From Akkermansia sp. (lineage in GTDB: Bacteria; Verrucomicrobiota; Verrucomicrobiia; Verrucomicrobiales; Akkermansiaceae), in NCBI GenBank assembly GCA_017546445.1, contig JAFYWX010000014.1:1-64000 (forward strand): a stretch of 64,000 bases of DNA. Direction: 5' to 3'. The notes under the pieces are model-generated. The model searched no databases. It had not been told where the DNA came from and saw only the letters and a list, made by a program, of their open reading frames with translations. This document shows positions 50,368 to 57,280 of the stretch, in pieces (within the stretch, counting starts at the first letter, position 1; each line of letters starts with the position of its first letter). Position numbers and translations under genes: made by a program.

Positions 50368-50396
50368 ATTCTACGCCCTTTTGGCGTAAAAGTCAA
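50368..50396 (-). promoter_or_regulatory. ileS promoter, probably leaderless
   Basis: Minus-strand TTGACT, 17-bp spacer, TAGAAT, then GGCGCGCGT (9 bases) and the ATG. A strong example of the window-wide pattern; there is no room for a T-box leader. Confidence 0.65.
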
Positions 50397-50402
50397 CTCT
50401 GT

Positions 50403-50433
50403 AAAAGGCTCAGCAGATGCTGCATGCCTTTTT
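50403..50433 (-). terminator. Possible terminator downstream of the acidic-tail protein gene
   Basis: AAAAGGC/GCCTTTTT with internal CAGCA/TGC pairing. On the minus strand the second arm runs into TTTT. It lies about 80 bp after the stop codon of the gene at 50514. Confidence 0.4.
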
Positions 50434-50513
50434 GGAGAGATTATGACTGTTTTTCTGGATGTTTAAGCCATCTGAGGGAGGCTCAACAGAAAAATCGGGG
50501 GTGTGGTGATGGT

Positions 50514-51383
50514 TTATTCATCCCAATCGTCATCATCATCCCAATCATCATCATCATCATCATCCCAATCGTCATCTTTTTCGTCCTCGTTTTCGTCAGC
50601 CTTCTCAACCGGCTTGAATGTTTTGTGGGTCGGTTTCTGTGTTTTTCTGGCTTTTTTCTTTTGTTGCTCGGCATCCGCATCCGCGTTTGTATCGGGGGCT
50701 GTTGCGTTGGCGGAGGCCTGAGTGTCTCGCAGGGTGACTTTTTCTACCAGTTGTTTGTAACTGAGTTCAATGGCCTTGGCCTGCCATGTTTTGGGGGCAA
50801 TTTTACCTTCCAGGAGGGTTGTATTCTTCCCTGTTTTTGCGTCACGCATGATGATGATATCATCATCTTCGTAAAAATAGGCCAGGGGAATGCCATCTGC
50901 GTCTACAGCACGGAGCCCAGATGGCGTATAGGACATGTGGTTGCCATCTTTGTCTTTAAAGAGCGCACGTTTCGTAACCTTCTTGTATGAATTGACAATG
51001 GGACATTTGACGCTGCAGGAACGTGCAGCTTTAGGTGTATCGTAGCTCTTGCCGTAACGCTCGGCATTTGATTTATCCGAATCGGAAAAATCGACGTATA
51101 TGATGAGGTCCGCCCCTTTTTTGAAGATTAAACGGGAGATATTTGTCAGGAATTTGGTTCTCTCATTAAGATAGTAGTCGCTGGCATAATACAGATAAAA
51201 AACCTTGGCATTGCGGTTGTAATTGGCGGTGTTGAAAATGACATCGCGGTCTCGTGCGTTGGCTTCAAGAAATGCCGGGATAGCCTTTAACGAACCTTGA
51301 GCCTTTTTTTGTGCATGTGCATAGGGCAGGATAAGGACGAAGAATGCGAGCAGGAGAGAGAGCGTTCTGTAAGTCTTGTTCAT
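50514..51383 (-). CDS. Exported protein with thioredoxin-like core and Asp/Trp-rich tail
   Basis: A 289-residue protein with signal peptide MNKTYRTLSLLLAFFVLILP ending in AHA. Residues about 25-215 resemble a TlpA/thioredoxin fold whose redox motif has been lost: AKVFYLYYASDYYLNERTK stands where ASWCGPC-like sequence would be, then ADLIIYVDFSDSD and TPSGLRAVDADGIPLAYFY, a typical cis-Pro region. The C-terminal 60 residues are basic then extremely acidic, ending DDDWDDDDDDDWDDDDDWDE. A shorter paralogue lies upstream. The fold call is inference. Confidence 0.6.
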   Translation of the reverse strand: MNKTYRTLSLLLAFFVLILPYAHAQKKAQGSLKAIPAFLEANARDRDVIFNTANYNRNAKVFYLYYASDYYLNERTKFLTNISRLIFKKGADLIIYVDFSDSDKSNAERYGKSYDTPKAARSCSVKCPIVNSYKKVTKRALFKDKDGNHMSYTPSGLRAVDADGIPLAYFYEDDDIIIMRDAKTGKNTTLLEGKIAPKTWQAKAIELSYKQLVEKVTLRDTQASANATAPDTNADADAEQQKKKARKTQKPTHKTFKPVEKADENEDEKDDDWDDDDDDDWDDDDDWDE

Positions 51384-51459
51384 AGATGCGCTTTGTGCAG
51401 AATGAGAGGGGATTATACTGAGGGTGGAGCAGAGTCTTGCGGCCAGGATTAGCTGGTTA

Positions 51460-51486
51460 ATTATAATATGCCCGACCGCCGGTCAA
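51460..51486 (-). promoter_or_regulatory. Promoter of the acidic-tail protein gene
   Basis: Minus-strand TTGACC, 15-bp spacer (short), TATAAT, with about 75 bases to the ATG. Confidence 0.4.
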
Positions 51487-51487
51487 A

Positions 51488-51844
51488 TCAGGATGTCGGG
51501 TGTGAAAAATCATTTATCGTTGAAATTAATCTGCTCAACTTTGCGCCATTTGGCAGGCTTATAGTTGCAACCAGGTCTTTATACGAGCGGAGGATGGCTT
51601 CTGTCGGCCATTCTGTGTATTGCTTCAGGCTCTGCATGCTGTACGCGGAGCTGCAGCGGTATACATAGAATACTTTTGCGTATTTGTCGTACTTGGGGTT
51701 GTTCAGCACTACTTCGCGGTTGCGTCTGTTTGCTTCGATGAAGTTTGCAATGGAACCTGCTGTTCCTTTATGGTGAGCAGCCTGGGCAATGCCTGTGTAA
51801 AAACAGACAAGAATCAGCATGAGGATGGCCTGGAATTGCTTCAT
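51488..51844 (-). CDS. Exported short paralogue of the acidic-tail protein
   Basis: A 118-residue protein with signal peptide MKQFQAILMLILVCFYTGIA ending in AQA. Residues 25-100 align with the first half of the next gene's product: GSIANFIEANRRNREVVLNN against GSLKAIPAFLEANARDRDVIF, then AKVFYVYRCSSAYSM against AKVFYLYYASDYYLN. It stops where the paralogue's second half would begin, so it is either a natural short form or a truncated duplicate. The redox cysteine pair is absent here too, with one Cys in YRCSSAY. Confidence 0.6.
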   Translation of the reverse strand: MKQFQAILMLILVCFYTGIAQAAHHKGTAGSIANFIEANRRNREVVLNNPKYDKYAKVFYVYRCSSAYSMQSLKQYTEWPTEAILRSYKDLVATISLPNGAKLSRLISTINDFSHPTS

Positions 51845-51925
51845 AGGGATAGATTGAGAAAAACGGACGTTGCTTATATAAACAATTTACTGAGAGAAAG
51901 CAAGAAGAAACTTTGTCAGATGATG

Positions 51926-51962
51926 CAGCCAGGCAATGCTCCGCACGAGCATTGCCTGGCTG
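51926..51962 (-). terminator. murA terminator hairpin
   Basis: A perfect 16-bp stem CAGCCAGGCAATGCTC / GAGCATTGCCTGGCTG with loop CGCAC, 23 bp after the murA stop. No T tract follows on the minus strand. Confidence 0.65.
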
Positions 51963-51985
51963 AAAAGGAATGAGAGATGCGTGAG

Positions 51986-53287
51986 TTAACTCTCCTCGCC
52001 GAAGGCGGAGTGCTCTTCGTCGCGCACGCGGCGTACGCGGGCGCCCAGCATCATGAGCTTCTCGTCCAGCATCTCGTAACCGCGGTCGATGTGGTAGAGA
52101 CGGTGAATCTCCGTGGTGCCCTCTGCCGCCAAGGCTGCAAGCACCAGGGCGGCGCTGGCGCGCAGGTCGCTGGCCATGACCGGGGCGCCGGAAAGGCCGC
52201 TCACGCCGGTGATGATGGCGGTGCCGCTGTCTACCTTGATGTTGGCACCCATGCGCTTAAGCTCAGAGCAGTGCATGAAGCGCTGCGGGAAGATGGTATC
52301 CTTCACCACGCTGATGCCGGGGGTGAGGGCAAAGAGTGCCGTCATCTGGGCCTGCATATCGGTGGGGTACTCCGGGTACGGGTTGGTGAGAATCTTGCCG
52401 CTGCGGGGGCTTTCGCCGGGGGCAACGAACACGGAGGTGCCGTCCTCGTTGTACTCCACGCGGTGGCCGCATTCGATGAGCAGGTCGGAAATAGCCTTCA
52501 TGTGCGAGCGGCACACGCGGTTAATCATGAGACCATCGCTCACCATGGCGGCGGCGACCATGAAGGTGCCGGCCTCGATGCGATCCGGAATGACGGTGTG
52601 GTCGCAGCCGTGCAGCTTCTCCACGCCGTGAATGGTGATGGTGCGGGAGCCGGCGCCTTCGATGCGGGCACCCATCTTGTTCAGGAAATTGGCCAGGTCC
52701 ACCACCTCGGGCTCGCGGGCGGCGGATTCGATGACGGTGGTGCCCTTGGCGAGCACGGCTGCCATCATCACATTGTCTGTGCCGAGCACGGTGGGGCCGC
52801 TGTCGCCACGCATATCAATCGTGGTGCCGATGAGGCCGTTCGGTGCATCGATAACCAGGTTGCCGCCTTTTACCTGCACGCGGGCGCCCAGTGCTTTGAT
52901 ACCGCGGATGTGGAGGTCCACCGGGCGGTCGCCGATAACGCAGCCGCCGGGCAGGGGAAGCACGCACTTCTTCATGCGGGCCATGAGCGGGCCGAGCAGG
53001 CAGATGGAGGCGCGCATCTTGCGTACCTGTTCGTAGGAAGCTTTGTGGGAGATGCCCTCCGGGGATTCAATGCGTACGGTGCCGCTGGAGCGCTCTACAG
53101 AGCAGCCCAGCTGGCTGAGAATCTGCAGCATGTAGTTGGTGTCGGATACATCCGGCACGCGGGTGATGCGCACGGGCTCATCGGTGAGCAGGGCTGCTGC
53201 GAGAATGGGGAGAGATGCGTTTTTGGAACCACTGATATTGACGGAGCCACTGAGTCTGGTGCCGCCTTCAACGATGAGTTTGTCCAT
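51986..53287 (-). CDS. murA: UDP-N-acetylglucosamine 1-carboxyvinyltransferase
   Basis: A 433-residue enzyme catalysing the first committed step of peptidoglycan synthesis, transfer of enolpyruvate to UDP-GlcNAc. Lys22 in [10 protein letters not shown] and the active-site Cys116 in [17 protein letters not shown] are present, so the enzyme should be of the fosfomycin-sensitive type. EYPTDMQAQ and [13 protein letters not shown] match the C-terminal domain. I start at ATG 53287 (MDKLIVEGG); 23 upstream codons are open but lie in the leader. Single-gene unit. Confidence 0.96.
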   Translation of the reverse strand: MDKLIVEGGTRLSGSVNISGSKNASLPILAAALLTDEPVRITRVPDVSDTNYMLQILSQLGCSVERSSGTVRIESPEGISHKASYEQVRKMRASICLLGPLMARMKKCVLPLPGGCVIGDRPVDLHIRGIKALGARVQVKGGNLVIDAPNGLIGTTIDMRGDSGPTVLGTDNVMMAAVLAKGTTVIESAAREPEVVDLANFLNKMGARIEGAGSRTITIHGVEKLHGCDHTVIPDRIEAGTFMVAAAMVSDGLMINRVCRSHMKAISDLLIECGHRVEYNEDGTSVFVAPGESPRSGKILTNPYPEYPTDMQAQMTALFALTPGISVVKDTIFPQRFMHCSELKRMGANIKVDSGTAIITGVSGLSGAPVMASDLRASAALVLAALAAEGTTEIHRLYHIDRGYEMLDEKLMMLGARVRRVRDEEHSAFGEES

Positions 53288-53327
53288 GGTGTGTGTGTGA
53301 GATTCGCTGGTTTGAAAGTATGCATAT

Positions 53328-53356
53328 AAGATAGCACACCTGCAGGGGGCTTGCAA
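53328..53356 (-). promoter_or_regulatory. murA promoter
   Basis: Minus-strand TTGCAA, 17-bp spacer, TATCTT, with about 40 bases to the ATG. Confidence 0.5.
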
Positions 53357-53410
53357 GGAGAAACGGGTGCCCTCTTATAAGAAATACGCCGCAGTGGGTC
53401 AAACTTATCA

Positions 53411-53446
53411 AAAAAGCCGCTTCCCCGGGTGGGAAAGCGGCTTTTT
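53411..53446. terminator. Hairpin flanked by A and T tracts
   Basis: AAAAAGCCGCTTCCC / GGGAAAGCGGCTTTTT (15-bp stem, one bulge) is symmetric, so it could work on either strand. No gene ends directly next to it: murA starts upstream of it on the minus strand and a short unassigned stretch lies to the right. It may end an untranslated RNA. Confidence 0.55.
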
Positions 53447-53483
53447 AAGAGTTGCTCTATCTCGCAAAGAAGAGAAAGAAATA

Positions 53484-53698
53484 GCCCCCGTTAATGGTGC
53501 GGCAACACCCGGGGGCTGATTATATGACTAGATTAGATGGAGATTGCTCTCCGGGATGGATTAGAACACAATTGACGATGGAAGTCAAGTTTTTCAGAAA
53601 AAAGATAGCCCTGCCCCGGGTCCCAAAGATTTCACAATTGACTGCATTATCAACACCGTTTTGGAGCCTGCCCCCTCTTTATCCGCTAAAGATGGCGA
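53484..53698. other. Nested hairpin and unassigned intergenic DNA
   Basis: At 53484-53516 GCCCCCG/CGGGGGC encloses GGTG/CACC with a CGGCAA loop, giving a two-tier hairpin. The following 180 bp contain two short minus-35-like TTGAC boxes and no credible gene. On the minus strand a transcript through here would meet this hairpin and then the one at 53411-53446, which is the shape of a small structured RNA; this is speculative. Confidence 0.4.
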
Positions 53699-53999
53699 TT
53701 TGTCGGGCAGGCGAAGCCTGCGGAATTTTGAGCCCACGAAGTGGGTGAAAGATAGAAGGCCGGGGTAAGAGCGCGTCAGCGTTCGCAGCCCCGGCTAGGC
53801 TAAAAAAAGTTTCAGAGCCCGCGGAGCGGGTGACAGAGCGGTGGCTTAACTTGTTGCGACTGTTCTGTCACCCGCTCCGCGGGCTCCGTCATGTTTTGTT
53901 TGTTGCAGGGGCTGCGCCCGCTGGCGCGGGCTTACCCCTGCCTCTCCTCTATAGCCCCTCCGGGGCTTAAAGTTCCGCAGGCTTCGCCTGCCCGACAAA
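53699..53999. repeat. Intergenic foldback element
   Basis: A perfect 27-bp inverted pair (53699-53725 with 53973-53999) encloses a second perfect 23-bp pair (53815-53837 with 53864-53886). Each arm contains its own small palindrome, such as GCAGGCGAAGCCTGC, GCCCACGAAGTGGG and CCCGCGGAGCGGG. The core GCGGAATTTTGAGCCC matches the element at 25.1 kb and GGGGCTTAAAGTTCCGC is its mirror. No gene is present. The remaining bases to 54113 contain TGTAGAAATGCAGATTT and ACGCAGAATG, fragments of the gene-end repeat family. Confidence 0.78.
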
Positions 54000-54113
54000 C
54001 TCCCCTTTTGGCGCAGCATTCTTTGGGACACATGTGCTCGCCCGCGAGGGTGCCGCCATAGGAGCTGAATGGCGATTTGTAGAAATGCAGATTTAAAACG
54101 CAGAATGTCAAGC

Positions 54114-57100
54114 TCATCTCCTGCGGCGGCGAGCCGCGAGAGCCGAGAGAGCCAGTAAACTGAGAGTTGCAGTAGCGGGCTCGGGAACGATGAAATAGAT
54201 ATACCCCACCTGCGAGGCAGAATAATACCCCACCGTCTGTCCGGCAGAGGTCATAGCTGCAACCGACAAGTGCTCCGAGTCTGCAAACTGCACATCATCA
54301 CCAAAACTGATGCGGAACACCCCATCCCCGGGCATTTCCAGGCCACGAAGGTCAAACACCAATTGGTCACAACTAAGCGTCAACGCACCGCTGAACATAC
54401 CGGTCTCAATATCCAGCACCTCAGTGCCGGCGGTCAGGTACAATTCTGCAGCAGCATCGCCACAGAAGCTGAGCGCGAGCGCAGAGTCCAGACTGATGTT
54501 ATTCATGCGCGTATTGGCGCTGCTGAGCTCCAAAGTGCTTTCCTGCAGGCTGACATGCGCACCGGCTTCTGCAGAAACCGTACTGGCAGCGTCTATATAC
54601 AATCCGCAGAGCTCAAGGCTGACACCTGACTTCAGAGCCAGCAAAGCCGCCGAAAGCCGACCGGTTTCCCCCTTGGCAGCAGCAAGCCGCAGCTGGGTTT
54701 CAGAGCTGATGGCAGACTCCACCTTGGACATCTCCGCAAGGCCGGCTGTATTGGCTTTCAGAGTCGCCACCTCCTTACTGCCACGCTTCCAGGTAAGCGA
54801 GCCCTTACCCTCCAGCGAAACATCGCCCTTGTGCCCATAGTAGGCGGCAATATCGGCGGTGGATTCGAGCTGCTCACCACCTTCGATATACTCCTCTGCA
54901 TACTGCACACCCTCGTGCATGATATACTTACCGCCATCCTCCACCGTCACCTTACCAGTCAGGCGGGCGTGGCTTTCCAGCTCAAAGGTAGCACCGTCCT
55001 TTACCGTCACGTTCATAGTGGCATCGGCATAGTGCCAGTCCTTCTCCCGGGTGGAGAAATCTGCGCTGGTCATTGTATTGGAGCTGCCGTAACCATGCAC
55101 CGTAAGGGTGCCGGAGAGCTTCACCGTACCCTTCTCGACGGTAAGGCCACTATCCTTGTGGGTCAGGCTGGTGCGGATGCCGTTGAGCTCCCAGGTGCCG
55201 CCATCCACAGCATAGGTAATCCCCAGCGATGAATCGGCAGTGTCCCGGAAGGAGCCCGCAAAGACCGTGTCTCCGCTTTCCTTATAGATCAGCGCCGCGT
55301 GTTGAGACGAACTGTTGGTAATGACGGCTTCTTCCGTAAGCGCATTGATGGTAAAGCACCCCTCGCGATTCTCTCCGCCGGAGGTGTACCAATCCATCTG
55401 GTTTCCATTCATATCCAGCACGCCGCCACCACTGCCGAAGGTGAAATCGCGCTTAATCTGGCTGGTGTTCTTAATCACCACAACAGAGCCCGTATTGGTC
55501 AGCACATTGTAGGCGGCATAGCCGTCATCCTGATTAAGCAGCGTTCTGCCAGCCCCACCCACATTCAGGAAAATCTCATTATCTCCCTTACCGCAGATAT
55601 TCAGAGTACCTTCGCCCACCTTACGCCACTCGCGCATATAATCAGCATCGGCATTCCGCAGGCTTACATTCACCTGCACCCCGGCATCCACCACATACCC
55701 GGCGGAATCCAGTTGCTTACCGGAATCTGACTTCACATCAAACTGAACCCCACTGACCTTTTCGACGGAAAACTGCAGATACCCCACGCCCAGGTCTGTA
55801 TCCTTGGTCACATTGATGGTGTACCGGGCCTGATTAGCCGCGCCCTCGAACACAAGGTTCTGCGTCAGATACAGTTCAGCATACGTCAGGCCCTCGTTCA
55901 CCTGGGCCACTTTATCCACCACAATAACGCTTTCCGAAGCGTTCAGATACTCGTTGCCATAGGCATACCACTGCTGGGAATCCTTCAACCCGGAAAGCGA
56001 CTTCCAGGTGTGGGTGTCCGTCTCCACCCCGTTGAATGCCACAGAATTCCAATTTTCATCGTACAGGTTACCATTGGTATCAGCCAGATACCCCTTTGCA
56101 GGCAAAGCGGTAAACGATGTTCCGTTGATGACATCGGCCACCCCGCCCTTGTCGTCAGAAGCCTCTGCGCCATTGATGAAGAGTTCGCCCGTCACCCGGG
56201 ACATATCCACCCGCACATGATTGGCCTCCAACGCAGCCTTGGACCACTCCGGAGCAGCGGTTGCAAGCGGACGCTCGCCACTGTTATAACTACCCGTATG
56301 TGCCAGCAGCAATTCGAACTGTTTTGTCTCTGGATTCCATGCAAAATACGGGCTGCCGGAGTCACCTTCAGCCGAACCAAACGGAAGCGGAGTTGCTGAA
56401 CTTACCCCCGAAGAATCCCAGGCCCCCTTGCCCAGAATTTCAGCCGTCTTGATATCCTCCAGACTACCGATAGCCGCATCATTGCTCCAGGATTTTATCG
56501 TTCCTACACCTGCCACAGTATACACACCGGCAGAACTTACGGAAACCGACTTACCCTCGTAATCCTTCAGCGTCTGATCACCGCCACCAACGCGGTATAC
56601 CAGGGTACCCGACATATTCATGGAGCCGTTTGTATACGCCGGGGAATAAATACTGGCAGACTCAGCATCGGTCACAATCTTGCTCAAACGGGTCAGCTTA
56701 TAGTCAGCCTTTTCCGGGGAGGTCACAAAACTATTATTGCTACTCAGCTCCTCGATACCCTTGTACACCAGGGCATTCTCCTGGCCAACGCCCTGTTTAT
56801 TTCCTCCAAATGTAGGATTCAGCGTGCCATTATGCGCGACTGTCACCACATAATTATACCCCGTCAATGTGGCATTGCCTAAATCTACCACACTATCAAA
56901 ACTAATCATTCCATTCGGGAGCGTCTGAGTCGTCTGACCACCAGTGTACTGAATGGTCACGCCGCCATCACGCGTGCGGATATACTCCAGCAGGTCATTG
57001 GTTGCGCCCGTGACATATCGCCCGGAATTCGTGGCAAAATCCACATAGGTATTCAGCGAAACATCCGTATGGCGCACTGCTGCCGCGCCGGGCAACGCAC

Positions 57101-57152
57101 CACCTGCCAGAACAAACGCCAGAACCAAATGCCGGGGAAGTCTCAGTTTCAT
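54114..57152 (-). CDS. PEP-CTERM surface protein with S6-type serine protease domain
   Basis: A 1012-residue exported protein. Signal peptide: MKLRLPRHLVLAFVLAGGAL to about residue 25. Residues about 30-330 resemble the IgA1-protease/SPATE (S6) passenger domain: NTYVDFATNSGRYVTGATND at the start, catalytic His107 in YVVTVAHNG, a likely Asp150 in ADYKLTRLSK, and Ser265 in EGDSGSPYFAW. Residues about 400-950 form a beta-rich region with autotransporter-like strands (LTVEKGTVKLSGTLTVHGYG). The C-terminus is VPEPATATLSLLALSALAAR plus arginines, a PEP-CTERM signal, in place of the beta-barrel of classical autotransporters. Start ATG 57152. Confidence 0.85.
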   Translation of the reverse strand: MKLRLPRHLVLAFVLAGGALPGAAAVRHTDVSLNTYVDFATNSGRYVTGATNDLLEYIRTRDGGVTIQYTGGQTTQTLPNGMISFDSVVDLGNATLTGYNYVVTVAHNGTLNPTFGGNKQGVGQENALVYKGIEELSSNNSFVTSPEKADYKLTRLSKIVTDAESASIYSPAYTNGSMNMSGTLVYRVGGGDQTLKDYEGKSVSVSSAGVYTVAGVGTIKSWSNDAAIGSLEDIKTAEILGKGAWDSSGVSSATPLPFGSAEGDSGSPYFAWNPETKQFELLLAHTGSYNSGERPLATAAPEWSKAALEANHVRVDMSRVTGELFINGAEASDDKGGVADVINGTSFTALPAKGYLADTNGNLYDENWNSVAFNGVETDTHTWKSLSGLKDSQQWYAYGNEYLNASESVIVVDKVAQVNEGLTYAELYLTQNLVFEGAANQARYTINVTKDTDLGVGYLQFSVEKVSGVQFDVKSDSGKQLDSAGYVVDAGVQVNVSLRNADADYMREWRKVGEGTLNICGKGDNEIFLNVGGAGRTLLNQDDGYAAYNVLTNTGSVVVIKNTSQIKRDFTFGSGGGVLDMNGNQMDWYTSGGENREGCFTINALTEEAVITNSSSQHAALIYKESGDTVFAGSFRDTADSSLGITYAVDGGTWELNGIRTSLTHKDSGLTVEKGTVKLSGTLTVHGYGSSNTMTSADFSTREKDWHYADATMNVTVKDGATFELESHARLTGKVTVEDGGKYIMHEGVQYAEEYIEGGEQLESTADIAAYYGHKGDVSLEGKGSLTWKRGSKEVATLKANTAGLAEMSKVESAISSETQLRLAAAKGETGRLSAALLALKSGVSLELCGLYIDAASTVSAEAGAHVSLQESTLELSSANTRMNNISLDSALALSFCGDAAAELYLTAGTEVLDIETGMFSGALTLSCDQLVFDLRGLEMPGDGVFRISFGDDVQFADSEHLSVAAMTSAGQTVGYYSASQVGYIYFIVPEPATATLSLLALSALAARRRRR

Positions 57153-57173
57153 AGCAAGAAAATATTGTCCTCT

Positions 57174-57202
57174 CTTATACCAGATTTCCATCCGCCTCGC
57201 AA
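57174..57202 (-). promoter_or_regulatory. Promoter of the PEP-CTERM protease gene
   Basis: Minus-strand TTGCGA, 17-bp spacer, TATAAG, with 21 bases to the ATG. Confidence 0.5.
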
Positions 57203-57213
57203 GCATAATACTT

Positions 57214-57244
57214 CACCCCACCTGCCTGGTCGGCAGGTGGGGTG
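57214..57244 (-). terminator. gyrA terminator hairpin
   Basis: A perfect 13-bp stem CACCCCACCTGCC / GGCAGGTGGGGTG with a 5-nt loop, 36 bp after the gyrA stop. No T tract follows on the minus strand. Confidence 0.65.
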
Positions 57245-57280
57245 ATACTTATGAGATAATGTTACTTTTCGTATGAAGCT

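Noticed and set aside
53484-53748. Small protein gene of about 84 codons in the murA upstream gap
   Set aside because: The frame crosses a structured hairpin and a foldback arm, has no start signal, and its codon use does not match real genes here.
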